NCBI GenBank assembly: GCA_030685065.1
Contig: JAUXQH010000024.1
Coordinates: forward strand, 126,501 to 190,500
Direction: 5' to 3'
From: Pseudomonadota bacterium
GTDB lineage: Bacteria > Myxococcota_A > UBA796 > SXON01
Length of the DNA stretch: 64,000 nucleotides
In this document: positions 16,485-25,717 of the stretch, piece by piece
Numbering within the stretch: the first letter of the stretch is position 1
How the letters are laid out: the number at the start of each line of letters is the position of its first letter
Position numbers and translations under genes: made by a program
Notes under the pieces: generated by a model
The model's database searches: none
The model's input: only the letters and a program-made list of their open reading frames with translations
What the model was told of the DNA's origin: nothing

Positions 16485-16988
16485 TCAGCCGTCCACGAGG
16501 GTGACCGCACGCGTCGCCGCGAGCTCGCGGCCACATGCATCGGCGATCCGTGCAGACAGCGTGACCTCGGGGCTGGCGAGCTCTTCGAGGCCCCACGCGT
16601 CCAGCACCACGGTCTCGCCGACGAGGGTGAACACATCGTCGGCGTCGCGGACGAAGTGGCGGGACAGGCCGGCGTATCCGCCGATCACGGTGTCGTCCTC
16701 CGCGCGGAGCTGGAAGTCGACGAGGGGATTGTCCTCGTCCCCGAACAGGGCGATCCCTTGCACGATGCCCGTCACCTCGAGCGCGCCGAGCACCATCAGC
16801 CCGCCCTGCGAACCACGGACGAGGCCAACGTCCTCGCCGTCGCTGACGGGCGCGAAGCTCTGCTCGCCGACGCCGATGGAGATCGTGGCATCGATCTCGG
16901 CGGCCGCGTCGCATGCGCTCGGTGAGGCGGGATCGCAGGCGACGAGCACGGGGACGAGGAGGACGGCGAAGAATCCTGGCGAGCGCAT
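16485..16988 (-). CDS. Lipoprotein of unknown function
   Basis: The 167-residue product has a lipoprotein signal (VPVLVAC at about residues 10-16). The mature part is rich in beta-strand-forming residues and acidic residues, with two further Cys that could form a disulfide. I recognise no domain. The ATG at 16988 places the lipobox correctly; the frame is open upstream without a better start. It is separated from the leftward cytochrome gene by 76 bp and faces a DUF1993 gene head to head. Confidence 0.6.
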   Translation of the reverse strand: MRSPGFFAVLLVPVLVACDPASPSACDAAAEIDATISIGVGEQSFAPVSDGEDVGLVRGSQGGLMVLGALEVTGIVQGIALFGDEDNPLVDFQLRAEDDTVIGGYAGLSRHFVRDADDVFTLVGETVVLDAWGLEELASPEVTLSARIADACGRELAATRAVTLVDG

Positions 16989-17100
16989 GCGGACCCCGAG
17001 TGCCAGCCATTCAAGCACGAATCGTGCCGCTCGGTGACCACCCGCGGCCACCACCGGCCCCTCGAGGACACGTTAGGTCGCGCCCCCAACGGAAGGTCCG

Positions 17101-17613
17101 ATGTCTCTGTACAATGCGTGCGTCCCCCAGCTCGTGAAGATGCTCGGCAACCTGGACAGGTGGCTCGACAAGGCGGTGGAGCACGCGGCGTTGAAGAAGT
17201 TCGACGCGGACACGCTCCTCGTCGCGCGGCTCGCGCCCGACCAGTTCACGCTCGCCCGGCAGGTGATGGCCGCGTGCGACGCCGCCAAGTACGCCGGGGC
17301 CCGCCTCGCCGGCAAGGAGGCGCCCGTACACCCCGACACACAGACCACGATCCCGGAGCTCAAGGAGCGGATCCAGGCGGTGGCCGCGTTCCTCGGCGCC
17401 CTGACCCCCGCGGAGTTCGAGGGTGCGGCCGCGCGCGTCGTGACCCTCTCGTTCGCCCCCGGCATGGTGACGTCCGGCACCGAGTACTTCAACGAGATGG
17501 CCCTCCCGAACTTCTACTTCCACGCGACCACCGCCTACGCGATCCTCCGCCACAACGGCGTCGACATCGGGAAGCGGGACTTCCTCGGCTCGGTCAGCCT
17601 CAGGCCCGCCTGA
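17101..17613 (+). CDS. DUF1993 family protein
   Basis: The 170-residue cytosolic protein matches the DUF1993 pattern as I know it: an N-terminal SLYNACVPQLVKMLGNL segment, a helical core with FTLARQVMAACD, and a C-terminal FYFHATTAYAILRHNGV. The family is a four-helix DinB-like fold. No biochemical role is established for it. The ATG is clear. A gene for a DJ-1/YCII fusion follows 41 bp downstream on the same strand; a link between the two is not evident. Confidence 0.8.
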   Translation: MSLYNACVPQLVKMLGNLDRWLDKAVEHAALKKFDADTLLVARLAPDQFTLARQVMAACDAAKYAGARLAGKEAPVHPDTQTTIPELKERIQAVAAFLGALTPAEFEGAAARVVTLSFAPGMVTSGTEYFNEMALPNFYFHATTAYAILRHNGVDIGKRDFLGSVSLRPA

Positions 17614-17654
17614 CGTTGAGGCCCGCCTGACGTCCACCAGGGGCGCCTCCGATC

Positions 17655-18587
17655 ATGGCCAGCCGCGATAGCGTGCGTTCGGGAGGCCCTCTGACACCCA
17701 CGACTCACGTACTCGCGTGGCCGGGCTGCGCCTGGCACGAGATCACCCCGGCGATCGCGTTTCTGGCGCCCCACCGCACCATCCGCGTGCTGGGCGCGGG
17801 CGGAGCGCCCGTCCGCGTGGCCGAGGGCTACACGCTCGCGCCGGACGGGGACTGGCAGGAGCTCTCGGGGGCCACGGAGGTGCTGCTCCCCGGCGGAGAC
17901 GTGCAGGCCGTATGGGAAGACGCGACGCTGGCGCGTTTGCTCCGCGACCGGGCCGCGTCGGGCGCCCTCGTCGGCGGGGTTTGCAACGGCGCCCTCGTGC
18001 TGGCGCGGGCCGGGGCGCTCGACGGCCGCCGCTGCACCCACACCTCCACGCCCAGGTACGCGCCCAGCCCCACGTGGGACGCCCTGCTCGCGGTGGCCGG
18101 CCCCGCCCTCTCCGGCTCGGTGTGGGTCGACGAGGACGTCGTGGTGGACGGCACGATCGTCACGGCCAAGCCCTGGGCGGCGCTCCGCTTCGCCAAGACC
18201 TTCGCGCGCGCGGCGGGGGCCCTCCCAATCGAACAAGCGGCGGCGAAGGCCCGCTACCTCGCCGGGGTGCGTGACCTGGCCGAGGCCGACCCCTACGAGC
18301 GGTGGGCGGTCGAGCTCGCCCAGATCCCCGGCGCTGTCACCACCACGGAGCAGATCCTCGGGCACGTTCGTTGGCTCGACGCGCTCGAGGCGGACGGTCG
18401 CCTTGCCCTCGCGGGGCCCCTCCCGGACGACGCCGCCGGATTGGTCGTGCTGCGCGTCGCGACGCGCGCCGACGCCGAGGCGCTCGTGAGCACCGACCCG
18501 TTCGTCCGCGGGGGCGTGCGGCGAGCCACGATTCGCCGCTGGCGGTTGAGCTGTTCGGACAACGGGCACCTCGGGCGGATCGTGTGA
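17655..18587 (+). CDS. DJ-1/PfpI-like domain fused to YCII domain
   Basis: Residues ~15-185 form a class-I glutamine-amidotransferase-like (DJ-1/PfpI) fold, with LLPGGD and the nucleophile-elbow Cys in GGVCNGA. Residues ~205-300 form a YCII-type ferredoxin-like domain (LAGPLPDD, GLVVLRVATRADAEALV, DPFVRGGV). Both families handle small reactive molecules, but no substrate can be named. ATG at 17655 has no ribosome site. An in-frame CTG at 17691 has GGGAGG 4 nt upstream and would give a cleaner N-terminus, so the true start is uncertain. The final residues extend beyond the YCII fold. Confidence 0.7.
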   Translation: MASRDSVRSGGPLTPTTHVLAWPGCAWHEITPAIAFLAPHRTIRVLGAGGAPVRVAEGYTLAPDGDWQELSGATEVLLPGGDVQAVWEDATLARLLRDRAASGALVGGVCNGALVLARAGALDGRRCTHTSTPRYAPSPTWDALLAVAGPALSGSVWVDEDVVVDGTIVTAKPWAALRFAKTFARAAGALPIEQAAAKARYLAGVRDLAEADPYERWAVELAQIPGAVTTTEQILGHVRWLDALEADGRLALAGPLPDDAAGLVVLRVATRADAEALVSTDPFVRGGVRRATIRRWRLSCSDNGHLGRIV

Positions 18588-18614
18588 CCCCCGGGTAGCG
18601 CGCGCGGCTGGCCG

Positions 18615-20705
18615 TCAGGACGGGGGGCGGGTTCCGAGCTCTCGCCGAACCCTCTCCATTCCCTCCGCGATCCGCTGCTGAACGTCCTCCGGGGCGAGCA
18701 GGGCGTCGATCTCCGCGTCCGCCGCGCTCCGCGCCGCGAGGTCACCGATGGATCGGCCGAGCCGCTCCAACGCGACGTTGTCCGCGCTCGCCCCCGCGCC
18801 CCGCACGGCCGTGGAGGCGTCGGCAAGCCGGCCGAGGGCGCGGGTCGCGACGGCCACGTCGGCGAGCTCGTGCACCTGCTGGCCGAGCGCCTTCCACCGC
18901 GCCATCAGCTCGTTCAGGCCGGCCCATCCGAGCCCGGGAGCGCGCGAGAGCACCAGCGTACGGATCGCGCGGAGCAGGGCAATCGAGCGCTCGATCTCTC
19001 CATCCTCGGCTTCCCCTCGCAGCGCGCGGTGGCTCAGCCGCTCGCCGACCGCGGTCAACACGGCCTCGGCGCACGCCGCGAGGAGGCCGCGCACGCGTCG
19101 GGAGGACGCGGGGTCTAGCGCGTCCGGCAGGGACCGCGGGAGCGCGTCCACCATCATCATCGGGGCGAGGACCCAGTCGAGGAGCCTCTCGAACGGGACC
19201 AGGTCGGGGGCATCCGAGGTCTCGGCCAGCCGCGCGGCGTACGCGTTCGCGACGTGAGTGAGCATCTCGGCCTCCACCCCGAGCGCGTCGCGGAGGAGGC
19301 CGCACGCCATTTCGCGCGCCTCGCCCTCTGCCGCGCGGGCGCGGCCCGCGGCAAACGCCGCGAGCTCGTGACAAAGCTCGGCCTTCTCTCGCGGTCCCCC
19401 CCGGGTGCGATCCAGGCGCTCGCACCCCGCCGGCGGCGAGGTCGAGAACCGGAACCGGGTGGGAGCCCGCGGCAGCGACCGCTGCGCGAGGACGCGCGCT
19501 GTGTCGAAGGAGTCGAGCCTCCGCGGCGGCCCGTTGGCCAGCGAGAACGCGAGGGCCCCCTGCGCGGTGTCCACGACGATCACGTCTTCGCTGCGGGAAA
19601 CCGCCACGGCGGGGGAGGGGAGATCGATGCCGACGGGCGCCCCTCCTTCGGCGAGCCTCCACACGAGGAGGCGCGGGCCGAGCCCGATCAGGAGGCGGTC
19701 GTCGAGGAAGTAGGTGGTGACGCTGTCCTTCGCGGGGCGGGTCAGACCGACGACGGGCTGCAGCGTCGGCAGGCGCAGGAGCATCGGGAAGGCCATCACG
19801 GTCGCGCGGTCCTCGCTGAGGATCACGGCCCCGCTGAAGCGCCCGGCGCCGAGCTGGCGACCATCGAGCGCGAAGAGGACGAGCCCCTGCCGCGCGCTCC
19901 AGACGAGGAGCCCAGCCGGCAGGATGTGCCCGCGCTCGACGCCCTCCGCCGGGAAATCGACCGGCCGACCGCCATCCGCGAGGCTGCGGACTTCGAGCCG
20001 ATCCGCCGTCGCGACGAGCGCGAAGTCTCCCCAGCAGTCCAAGAGCTTCCCGGTCCAGGTCCAGCGCGTACGTCCGTCCCGGGTGTCGATGACCGCGACG
20101 GTCTCCTCCCCGACGAGGAGCAGCCGACGCGCGTGGGAGGCACCACCGAAGCGAATCGCGCCGTCCCCGGGCGAGGCGATCGACCACGAGGGGCGCAGCG
20201 CGCGATCCGGAGACCAGGCCACGATCTGCCCGGCGGCACGCCCGACGAGCATCCCGGATTCGGGGTCGACGGTGGCCGCGGTGAGCGCGGGGAGGGGCCG
20301 GGGCGGGGCAGGCTCCCCACGCGCCACGTCCGCTCGCAACCGCTCGAGCAGCGCCCGCGAGCGCACCGCGACGATCCCCAACGCCGCCACGTCCAGCTCG
20401 GTGCCGGCGGCGGAGAGCTCCATCAGCCCGCGGGCGACCCGCTCGCGCGTCTCGGTGATGACGACCTGCCCGGTCCTGCTCGCGGCTCGGTGCTGGGAGA
20501 GCCGCACCGACTCCTCCGTGAGGGCGCCGCTCTGACGGGCGATCTCCGCCTGCATGCGCCGGATCTCGGCGTCCTGCTCCGCCAGGGTCGGCGGCGGCGT
20601 GGCCGTGCGCAGGCGGGCTACCCAGCCCCGATGGTCTTCGCCGCAATCGGGGCAGATCTCGGAGACGGGCAGCTCGAAGCCGCAGACGCGGCAGCTCGTC
20701 GACAT
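18615..20705 (-). CDS. Zinc-ribbon, coiled-coil and beta-propeller protein
   Basis: The 696-residue protein begins with a zinc ribbon (two CxxC pairs within residues 5-22). A helical region (~40-140) with coiled-coil character follows, then a beta-propeller-like part (~150-400) with repeated strands such as GQIVAWSPD and DTRDGRTRWTW, which resemble PQQ/WD-type blades. The last ~250 residues are helical and Ala/Arg-rich. No enzyme motif and no signal peptide is seen. It may be a cytosolic scaffold. The ATG at 20705 fits the ribbon starting at residue 5; the frame is open to 21299, but that part is antisense to a methyltransferase gene. Confidence 0.55.
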   Translation of the reverse strand: MSTSCRVCGFELPVSEICPDCGEDHRGWVARLRTATPPPTLAEQDAEIRRMQAEIARQSGALTEESVRLSQHRAASRTGQVVITETRERVARGLMELSAAGTELDVAALGIVAVRSRALLERLRADVARGEPAPPRPLPALTAATVDPESGMLVGRAAGQIVAWSPDRALRPSWSIASPGDGAIRFGGASHARRLLLVGEETVAVIDTRDGRTRWTWTGKLLDCWGDFALVATADRLEVRSLADGGRPVDFPAEGVERGHILPAGLLVWSARQGLVLFALDGRQLGAGRFSGAVILSEDRATVMAFPMLLRLPTLQPVVGLTRPAKDSVTTYFLDDRLLIGLGPRLLVWRLAEGGAPVGIDLPSPAVAVSRSEDVIVVDTAQGALAFSLANGPPRRLDSFDTARVLAQRSLPRAPTRFRFSTSPPAGCERLDRTRGGPREKAELCHELAAFAAGRARAAEGEAREMACGLLRDALGVEAEMLTHVANAYAARLAETSDAPDLVPFERLLDWVLAPMMMVDALPRSLPDALDPASSRRVRGLLAACAEAVLTAVGERLSHRALRGEAEDGEIERSIALLRAIRTLVLSRAPGLGWAGLNELMARWKALGQQVHELADVAVATRALGRLADASTAVRGAGASADNVALERLGRSIGDLAARSAADAEIDALLAPEDVQQRIAEGMERVRRELGTRPPS

Positions 20706-20792
20706 TCGGCCACAACATAACGCTCGGCGGCGTGCCGTCCTGCTGGCGATCGCCGCTGTACGCGCCGCGCGCTGGTGATACACGCTGCGGCC

Positions 20793-21455
20793 ATGGACCA
20801 GGCAGGCACTCGCGTCGTGCACCAGGGCGACGGGGTCGAGTGGCTGCGCCGCGCCCCGCTCCCCCCGGATCACGCGATCGTCACGTCGCTCCCCGACCAC
20901 TCGGAGCTCCCGCGCCTCGGGTTCGCGGGCTGGAAAAGCTGGTTCACCGACGTTTCCGAGCTCGCCTGTCGTCAGGTCGCGGACGACGCGGTCGCGATCT
21001 TCTACCAGACGGACGTGAAACACGACGGTCGGTGGGTGGACAAGGCCTATCTCGCCTCCCGCGGCGCCGAGGCCGCCGGCAGCGAGTGCCTGTGGCACAA
21101 GGTGGTGTGTCGCGCCCCGCCGGGAATCACGACCTTCGGGCGCCCCTCGTATACCCACCTGCTCTGCTTCAGCCGCACGCTGCGGCTCGCGCCGGGCCAG
21201 TCCTCGCCGGACGTGCTGCCCCGCCTCGGCGAGATGCCGTGGGCCCGCGCGATGGGCGCCGAGGCGTGCGAGGCCGTCTGCCAGTTCTTGCTCGCGCATA
21301 CCGCGTGTCGCACCGTCGTGGACCCGTTCTGCGGACTCGGCACGATGCTCGCCGTGGCCAACCGGCGCGGGCTCGACGCGATCGGGGTCGAGCTGTCCCC
21401 CAAGCGCGCGGCCCAGGCGCGGCAGCTGGAGATCCGGCTCCCGCCTCGCTCCTGA
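20793..21455 (+). CDS. DNA-methylase-like SAM-dependent methyltransferase
   Basis: The ~220-residue protein shows the amino-DNA-methyltransferase layout with motif I at the C-terminal side (VVDPFCGLGTMLAVANR, then IGVELSP) and a motif-IV position near the N-terminus reading TSLPD instead of the canonical (D/N/S)PP(Y/F). HLLCFS and LWHKVVCR are further conserved blocks. The altered motif IV suggests a target other than DNA adenine or cytosine. ATG at 20793 is preferred to a GTG at 20775. It faces the zinc-ribbon gene across 87 bp and precedes a symporter gene by 35 bp. Confidence 0.65.
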   Translation: MDQAGTRVVHQGDGVEWLRRAPLPPDHAIVTSLPDHSELPRLGFAGWKSWFTDVSELACRQVADDAVAIFYQTDVKHDGRWVDKAYLASRGAEAAGSECLWHKVVCRAPPGITTFGRPSYTHLLCFSRTLRLAPGQSSPDVLPRLGEMPWARAMGAEACEAVCQFLLAHTACRTVVDPFCGLGTMLAVANRRGLDAIGVELSPKRAAQARQLEIRLPPRS

Positions 21456-21490
21456 GCGTCGCCTCCGGCGAGGAGGTACTATCCGGCCGC

Positions 21491-22789
21491 ATGCCCCTCG
21501 ACGCTCCCGCCCCGCTTCCCCGCGCTCTCCGGTGTGCGCCTCCGCTCTACGTGGCCATCCTCCTCGCGATGCTCCTCGGGCTGGTGGTCGGGCCGATGGT
21601 CGGCAAGGACGGGGCGGTCTTCGGGGAGATGGGCAAGCTCGTCATCGGGCTCATCAAGGCCGTCGCGACGCCACTCCTGTTCTTCGCGGTGGTGAATGCC
21701 ATCCTCAAGACCGAGATCCAGGCCCGTTCAGGGGTCAAGATGCTGGTCATCGCGCTGGTGAATGCCAGCATCGCGCTCGCCATCGGGCTCTCCCTCTCGA
21801 ACCTCCTGCAGCCGGGCCTCCACCTCGGCGCCGCGATGCCGACCGATCCGAAGGCGGCCGAGGCCTACGCAGGGAAGAGCGTGGACTTCCTCAAGACGTT
21901 CATCGGCTACGTCCCGACGAACTTCGTGACCCCCTTCGCGGAGAACGTCATCATCACGGTGGTGGTCCTCGCGTTGCTGATCGGCTTCGGGCTACGCGCT
22001 GCCCGCCGCGAACAAGCCGCCGCGGGGGCAGACGGGTTCCGGGTCATCGAGGACGTCGTGGCCACGTTGCTGCGTACCCTCGAGCTGATCCTCGGCTGGG
22101 TGATCAAGCTCATTCCGTTCGCGGTGTTCGGGGTGGTGGTCAAGACCATCGGCGAGCACGGCTACGCGCCGCTCAAGGGGCTGGCGGCCTATGTCGGCGT
22201 GGGGCTGCTCGGACTGTTCCTCCACGCCGCGGTCACGTACCAGGCGTGGCTCGTGCTTCGTGTCGGGATGCCGCTCCGTCGGTTCTGGCGGGAGGCGCGG
22301 GAGCCGATCGTCTACGCGATGGGAACGAACAGCAGCCTCGCGACCTTGCCCGTCACCCTGCGCGCGCTGGACCGCCTCGGCGTCTCGCGGGGCGCGTCCG
22401 CGCTCGGCGCCTGTGTGGGAACCAACCTGAACAACGATGGCATCGTCCTGTACGAAGGCATGGCCGTGCTCTTCGTGGCCCAGGCGAGCGGCATCCAGCT
22501 CGATCTGGGTCAGCAGGTCCTGGCGGCGGTGACGTGCATGGTGGCAGCGATGGGGGTCGCGGGCGTGCCGGAGGCGGGGTTCATCTCGCTTGCGCTCGTG
22601 GTCAACACGGTCGGCCTCCCAATCGAGGTGTTGCCGCTCCTCCTCACGGTCGATTGGGTGATCGCGCGGGCCCGCTCGGTGGTGAACGTCCTCTCCGACA
22701 TGGTGCTCTCCATCGTGCTGGACGAGCCCGCGCTTCACGACGACCCCGCGGTGGACCTGGTCGGGCAGCGCGCACCTGGGAGCGGGTAG
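21491..22789 (+). CDS. Dicarboxylate/amino acid:cation symporter
   Basis: The 432-residue inner-membrane protein belongs to the DAACS (GltP/DctA) family. It shows eight transmembrane segments and the two diagnostic motifs: a Ser-rich re-entrant loop (NSSLATLPVTL) and NLNNDGIVLYEG in TM7. The usual second Met/Thr residues of the NMDGT motif differ (NNDGI). That residue pair affects cation and substrate binding, so substrate choice (glutamate, aspartate or C4-dicarboxylate) cannot be called. It uses Na+ or H+ gradients. The ATG at 21491 begins just before the first membrane segment. Confidence 0.85.
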   Translation: MPLDAPAPLPRALRCAPPLYVAILLAMLLGLVVGPMVGKDGAVFGEMGKLVIGLIKAVATPLLFFAVVNAILKTEIQARSGVKMLVIALVNASIALAIGLSLSNLLQPGLHLGAAMPTDPKAAEAYAGKSVDFLKTFIGYVPTNFVTPFAENVIITVVVLALLIGFGLRAARREQAAAGADGFRVIEDVVATLLRTLELILGWVIKLIPFAVFGVVVKTIGEHGYAPLKGLAAYVGVGLLGLFLHAAVTYQAWLVLRVGMPLRRFWREAREPIVYAMGTNSSLATLPVTLRALDRLGVSRGASALGACVGTNLNNDGIVLYEGMAVLFVAQASGIQLDLGQQVLAAVTCMVAAMGVAGVPEAGFISLALVVNTVGLPIEVLPLLLTVDWVIARARSVVNVLSDMVLSIVLDEPALHDDPAVDLVGQRAPGSG

Positions 22790-22816
22790 CCAGAGCGCCC
22801 GGGCGACGGTGTGTCC

Positions 22817-24664
22817 CTACCGTAGCTCCGGCCCTCCGGGCGGGCCCCGCCACAGGTAGAGCCCGCCCGCGGTAGGCGCCTGGGGCTCCCATTGATCGAC
22901 CAACACGAACTGGGCCGCGAGCAGCTCGGGGGCAAGCCCGGACTCGGGGCGGACTGGCGAAGTCGGGTCGGACGACGGCACGAACTCGAGGATGAGCAGG
23001 TTTCGGGGCCACACGCCGTGGGGGAGCCCCAGCCGCCTGCCGTAGCGCACCCGGATGCCCGCGAGGCCGCTCTGCGGGGGGAAGGTGCCCGCCCAACGGC
23101 CGAGGTCGTCGAACGCCCATTGCACCTCGATGTGCGCCGGGTCGAACCCCGGCGCCTCGGTGGCGAGCGTGGTCCATCCGCTGCTCGCGCCGATCGCGGC
23201 CGCCTCGAGCGCCACGTCGCGCACGCTCCCGTCGGGCGGGATCGGGTAGCGCGCGATCAGCGCGAAACGCACCGCCGAAGAGCGCAGGGAGCTCCTCATC
23301 CGCATCAGCGCCTCGCTGTCGTTTCCGGCCTGCTCGACCTGTGGAATCTGGCCGAGGTGCTCGAGCCACGAGGACGCACCACCGAGGGCGGGCACCGCTG
23401 CCACCACCCACCACGACGTTTGGTGGAGGAGCGCGAGCCCCAGGATGGCTCCTTGCAGCACGCGGGTGAGGCGTCCGAGCCCGAGCGTGGCAAGGGCCGC
23501 GGGCGCGGCGAGCAACCCGAAGCCGGGGAGCAGGTATCGGCCGACCCGATAGGGAAGCCACGCGAGGACGAACATCCCGGTGAGCAGCGCCAACACGGAG
23601 ACGTAGACGACGGGAATCCGCGGCGATTTGAGCTGCCGCGCCGCCCCCACCGCAGCCAGCACGAGGATGGGGGTCTGCACCATCGTCAGCAGGGTGGCGG
23701 GGTAGAACCACCAGACCGCTGAGATGGGGAATTGCTCGCCGTCGTAGACTCCGGCCATGTTCCCGTCGAAGAACTTGCGTAGGATGGGGAGCGCGGCCAC
23801 GTACCAGGGCCCTGCGACGATCGACACACCCATGGCGGCCAGCAGCAGCGCGAGCAGGCGCCGCCGGGGCTCGGGGGCCCGAAATCGAGGGTGCAGGGCC
23901 GCGCAGAGGCTCAGGACGAGCGCCGCCCCGGCGTACGGCAACGCATCGCCGGCGTGCTCCCATTTGCCCGACATCGCGACGCCCGTGAGCAGCAGGATGG
24001 CCCCGCCGGTGATGGAGAGCGCGACGCGTAGCGCCAGGGGGCGCGCGAGCCCGCCCAGCGCCAGCGCCGCGCCCCCACCGACCGGCGCGAACAGGAAGAA
24101 CGCCGCCGACCACTTGACGAGGAGGGCGATCCCCGTGGTCGCTCCCACGAGGAGCCCGAGCGCCGGACGCGTGAAGCGGCGGGACGCCACCAGGCAGGCA
24201 ACGACGGCCGGTATCCACCAGAACAGCGCGTTCTCCGTGGTGAAGGCCCCCCGCATCGCCGTGTCCGAGTACACCACCGTCGCGAGCGCCACCGCGGTCA
24301 CCCCAGCGAGCCGGTCGGACGCCTGGCGCACGGAGAGGTAGAGCGCCGCGGCGCCCAGGGCCAGGAAGGGCCACAGGGCCATCGCGGCGATCCGGGCGTC
24401 CACCTGCCCCAGGAGCCGCCCGTGGAGCCCGGCCAGCATCGTCACCACCGGCGGGTGTGGATCCTCGACAGCGCAGCGCAGGGCATCCGTGGTGGCCCGC
24501 GTGAAGCACGCGACGATGCGCAGCAGGCTGAGGGAGTCCGCCCCGGCGGGTGTCTGGTCCTGGGACAACCAGATCAGCTGAGCGACCACCACGAAGGCCG
24601 CGACAGCGCCTGCCAGGAGAACATCGCCGCGACCCAGCGGGGTGGGAGAAGGCGTGTCCAGCAT
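22817..24664 (-). CDS. GT-C family membrane glycosyltransferase (GT39/ArnT-like)
   Basis: The 615-residue protein has a first transmembrane segment at ~15-34, and then a periplasmic loop with the acidic motif VEDPHPPVVTML, which is the place of the catalytic Asp in GT-C enzymes that use lipid-linked sugars. About ten to twelve hydrophobic segments follow (to ~410), then a soluble C-terminal domain of ~200 residues. Such enzymes transfer sugars from polyprenyl phosphate to lipids or proteins in the periplasm. The acceptor is unknown. It converges with the symporter gene (27-bp gap). Confidence 0.75.
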   Translation of the reverse strand: MLDTPSPTPLGRGDVLLAGAVAAFVVVAQLIWLSQDQTPAGADSLSLLRIVACFTRATTDALRCAVEDPHPPVVTMLAGLHGRLLGQVDARIAAMALWPFLALGAAALYLSVRQASDRLAGVTAVALATVVYSDTAMRGAFTTENALFWWIPAVVACLVASRRFTRPALGLLVGATTGIALLVKWSAAFFLFAPVGGGAALALGGLARPLALRVALSITGGAILLLTGVAMSGKWEHAGDALPYAGAALVLSLCAALHPRFRAPEPRRRLLALLLAAMGVSIVAGPWYVAALPILRKFFDGNMAGVYDGEQFPISAVWWFYPATLLTMVQTPILVLAAVGAARQLKSPRIPVVYVSVLALLTGMFVLAWLPYRVGRYLLPGFGLLAAPAALATLGLGRLTRVLQGAILGLALLHQTSWWVVAAVPALGGASSWLEHLGQIPQVEQAGNDSEALMRMRSSLRSSAVRFALIARYPIPPDGSVRDVALEAAAIGASSGWTTLATEAPGFDPAHIEVQWAFDDLGRWAGTFPPQSGLAGIRVRYGRRLGLPHGVWPRNLLILEFVPSSDPTSPVRPESGLAPELLAAQFVLVDQWEPQAPTAGGLYLWRGPPGGPELR

Positions 24665-24703
24665 CGCGACGCGCTGTATCCGGTCAGCGCTCCGCAGGGG
24701 GAA

Positions 24704-25135
24704 CTACTCGAAGCTGTACACGAGCGGCTCGGACGCGCCGGCGAGGTTCACGCTGATGGTGCCCGCGCCCTCCCCGTAGGACGTGTGCCACGCCTCCTTC
24801 AGCGGGGTGAGGTCGAGCTCCAGCGTCTCGTTCAGCAAGGCCTCGCAGCCGTCCACCAGGCCGCCGTGCCAGAGCTCGAGGCTCGCCTGGACGGGCGCGC
24901 TCTCGGCGAAGGTGCCATCTGGCCAGCACACCACGAACGCGTGCTCCTCGCAGCCACCCCCGTACTCGACCTGCACCGAGAGCGTGTCGCCTTCGATGAA
25001 GGCGGCGGCAGCGGCGGTGTCGACGGCCACGATCTCGAAGTCGTGGCCGTCGGCCGTGCGGCAGTCGGAGAAGGGCTCGGGCTCGCAGCCGGCGAGGGCG
25101 AGCGCGAGGGCGAAGAAGGGGAGGGTTCGGGTCAT
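24704..25135 (-). CDS. Small lipoprotein of unknown function
   Basis: The 143-residue protein has a classic lipoprotein signal (MTRTLPFFALALALAGC). The mature part has five Cys and is acidic. No family was recognised. ATG at 25135 is preferred; another ATG three codons upstream (25144) is possible. The open frame continues far upstream but overlaps other genes. It lies between the GT-C enzyme and an FKBP lipoprotein, all leftward and closely spaced (39 and 47 bp), possibly one transcript. Confidence 0.65.
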   Translation of the reverse strand: MTRTLPFFALALALAGCEPEPFSDCRTADGHDFEIVAVDTAAAAAFIEGDTLSVQVEYGGGCEEHAFVVCWPDGTFAESAPVQASLELWHGGLVDGCEALLNETLELDLTPLKEAWHTSYGEGAGTISVNLAGASEPLVYSFE

Positions 25136-25182
25136 GCGATGCATCCTCGGCCTGGAGGCTTGCAAGTCGGGTGCCAGCGGCT

Positions 25183-25683
25183 CTACTTCCCGACGATCCG
25201 AACGAGCTCGACCTCGAACACCAGCGTGGCCCCACCCGGGATCATCCCGCCGGCGCCGCCTGCCCCGTAGCCGAGGCCCGGCGGGATCTCGAGCCGCCGC
25301 TGCTCGCCGACCTTCATCGTCGCCACGCCCTCGTCCCACCCCTTGATGACCTGCCCGCCGCCGACCTTGAACTGGAGCGGCGTGCCCCGATCGAGGCTGG
25401 AGTCGAACTTCTTGCCGTCCGCGAGCCACCCGGTGTAGTGCACCGCCACGGTGTCTCCGCGGGTGGGGGTCGGGCCGGTGCCCTCGCGGAGCACCCAGTA
25501 CTTCAGGCCGCTCGGGGTGGTGACGACCGGGATCCCGTCGATGGGGGCCTGCGCGTCGGAGCGCGTGACGGTCATCGGGGCGGGGCCGTAGGCCGCGGAG
25601 GAGGCCGCGGGGCGGGTTCCAGGGCCGCCGATGGTGGTGGCGCTCGGGGAGCAGGCGAGCAGGAAGGCCAGCAGAATTTGCAT
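25183..25683 (-). CDS. FKBP-type peptidyl-prolyl isomerase lipoprotein
   Basis: The 166-residue protein has an unusually short lipoprotein signal (MQILLAFLLAC) and a Pro/Ala/Ser linker, then an FKBP domain (~65-165) with VHYTGWLADGKKFDSS, IKGWDEGVATMKVGE and YGAGG-IPGGATLVFEVEL. These are the family's active-site and binding residues. It should catalyse proline cis-trans isomerisation of periplasmic proteins. No ribosome site is visible before the ATG. It faces the next gene across 34 bp. Confidence 0.88.
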   Translation of the reverse strand: MQILLAFLLACSPSATTIGGPGTRPAASSAAYGPAPMTVTRSDAQAPIDGIPVVTTPSGLKYWVLREGTGPTPTRGDTVAVHYTGWLADGKKFDSSLDRGTPLQFKVGGGQVIKGWDEGVATMKVGEQRRLEIPPGLGYGAGGAGGMIPGGATLVFEVELVRIVGK

Positions 25684-25717
25684 GGGGCGGGGCTATCCGC
25701 GGAGCGGAGGGCGAGCC

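Noticed and set aside
20706-21299. Upstream extension of the zinc-ribbon protein
   Set aside because: It lies antisense to a methyltransferase gene with clear motifs, and the ribbon begins five residues after the ATG at 20705.
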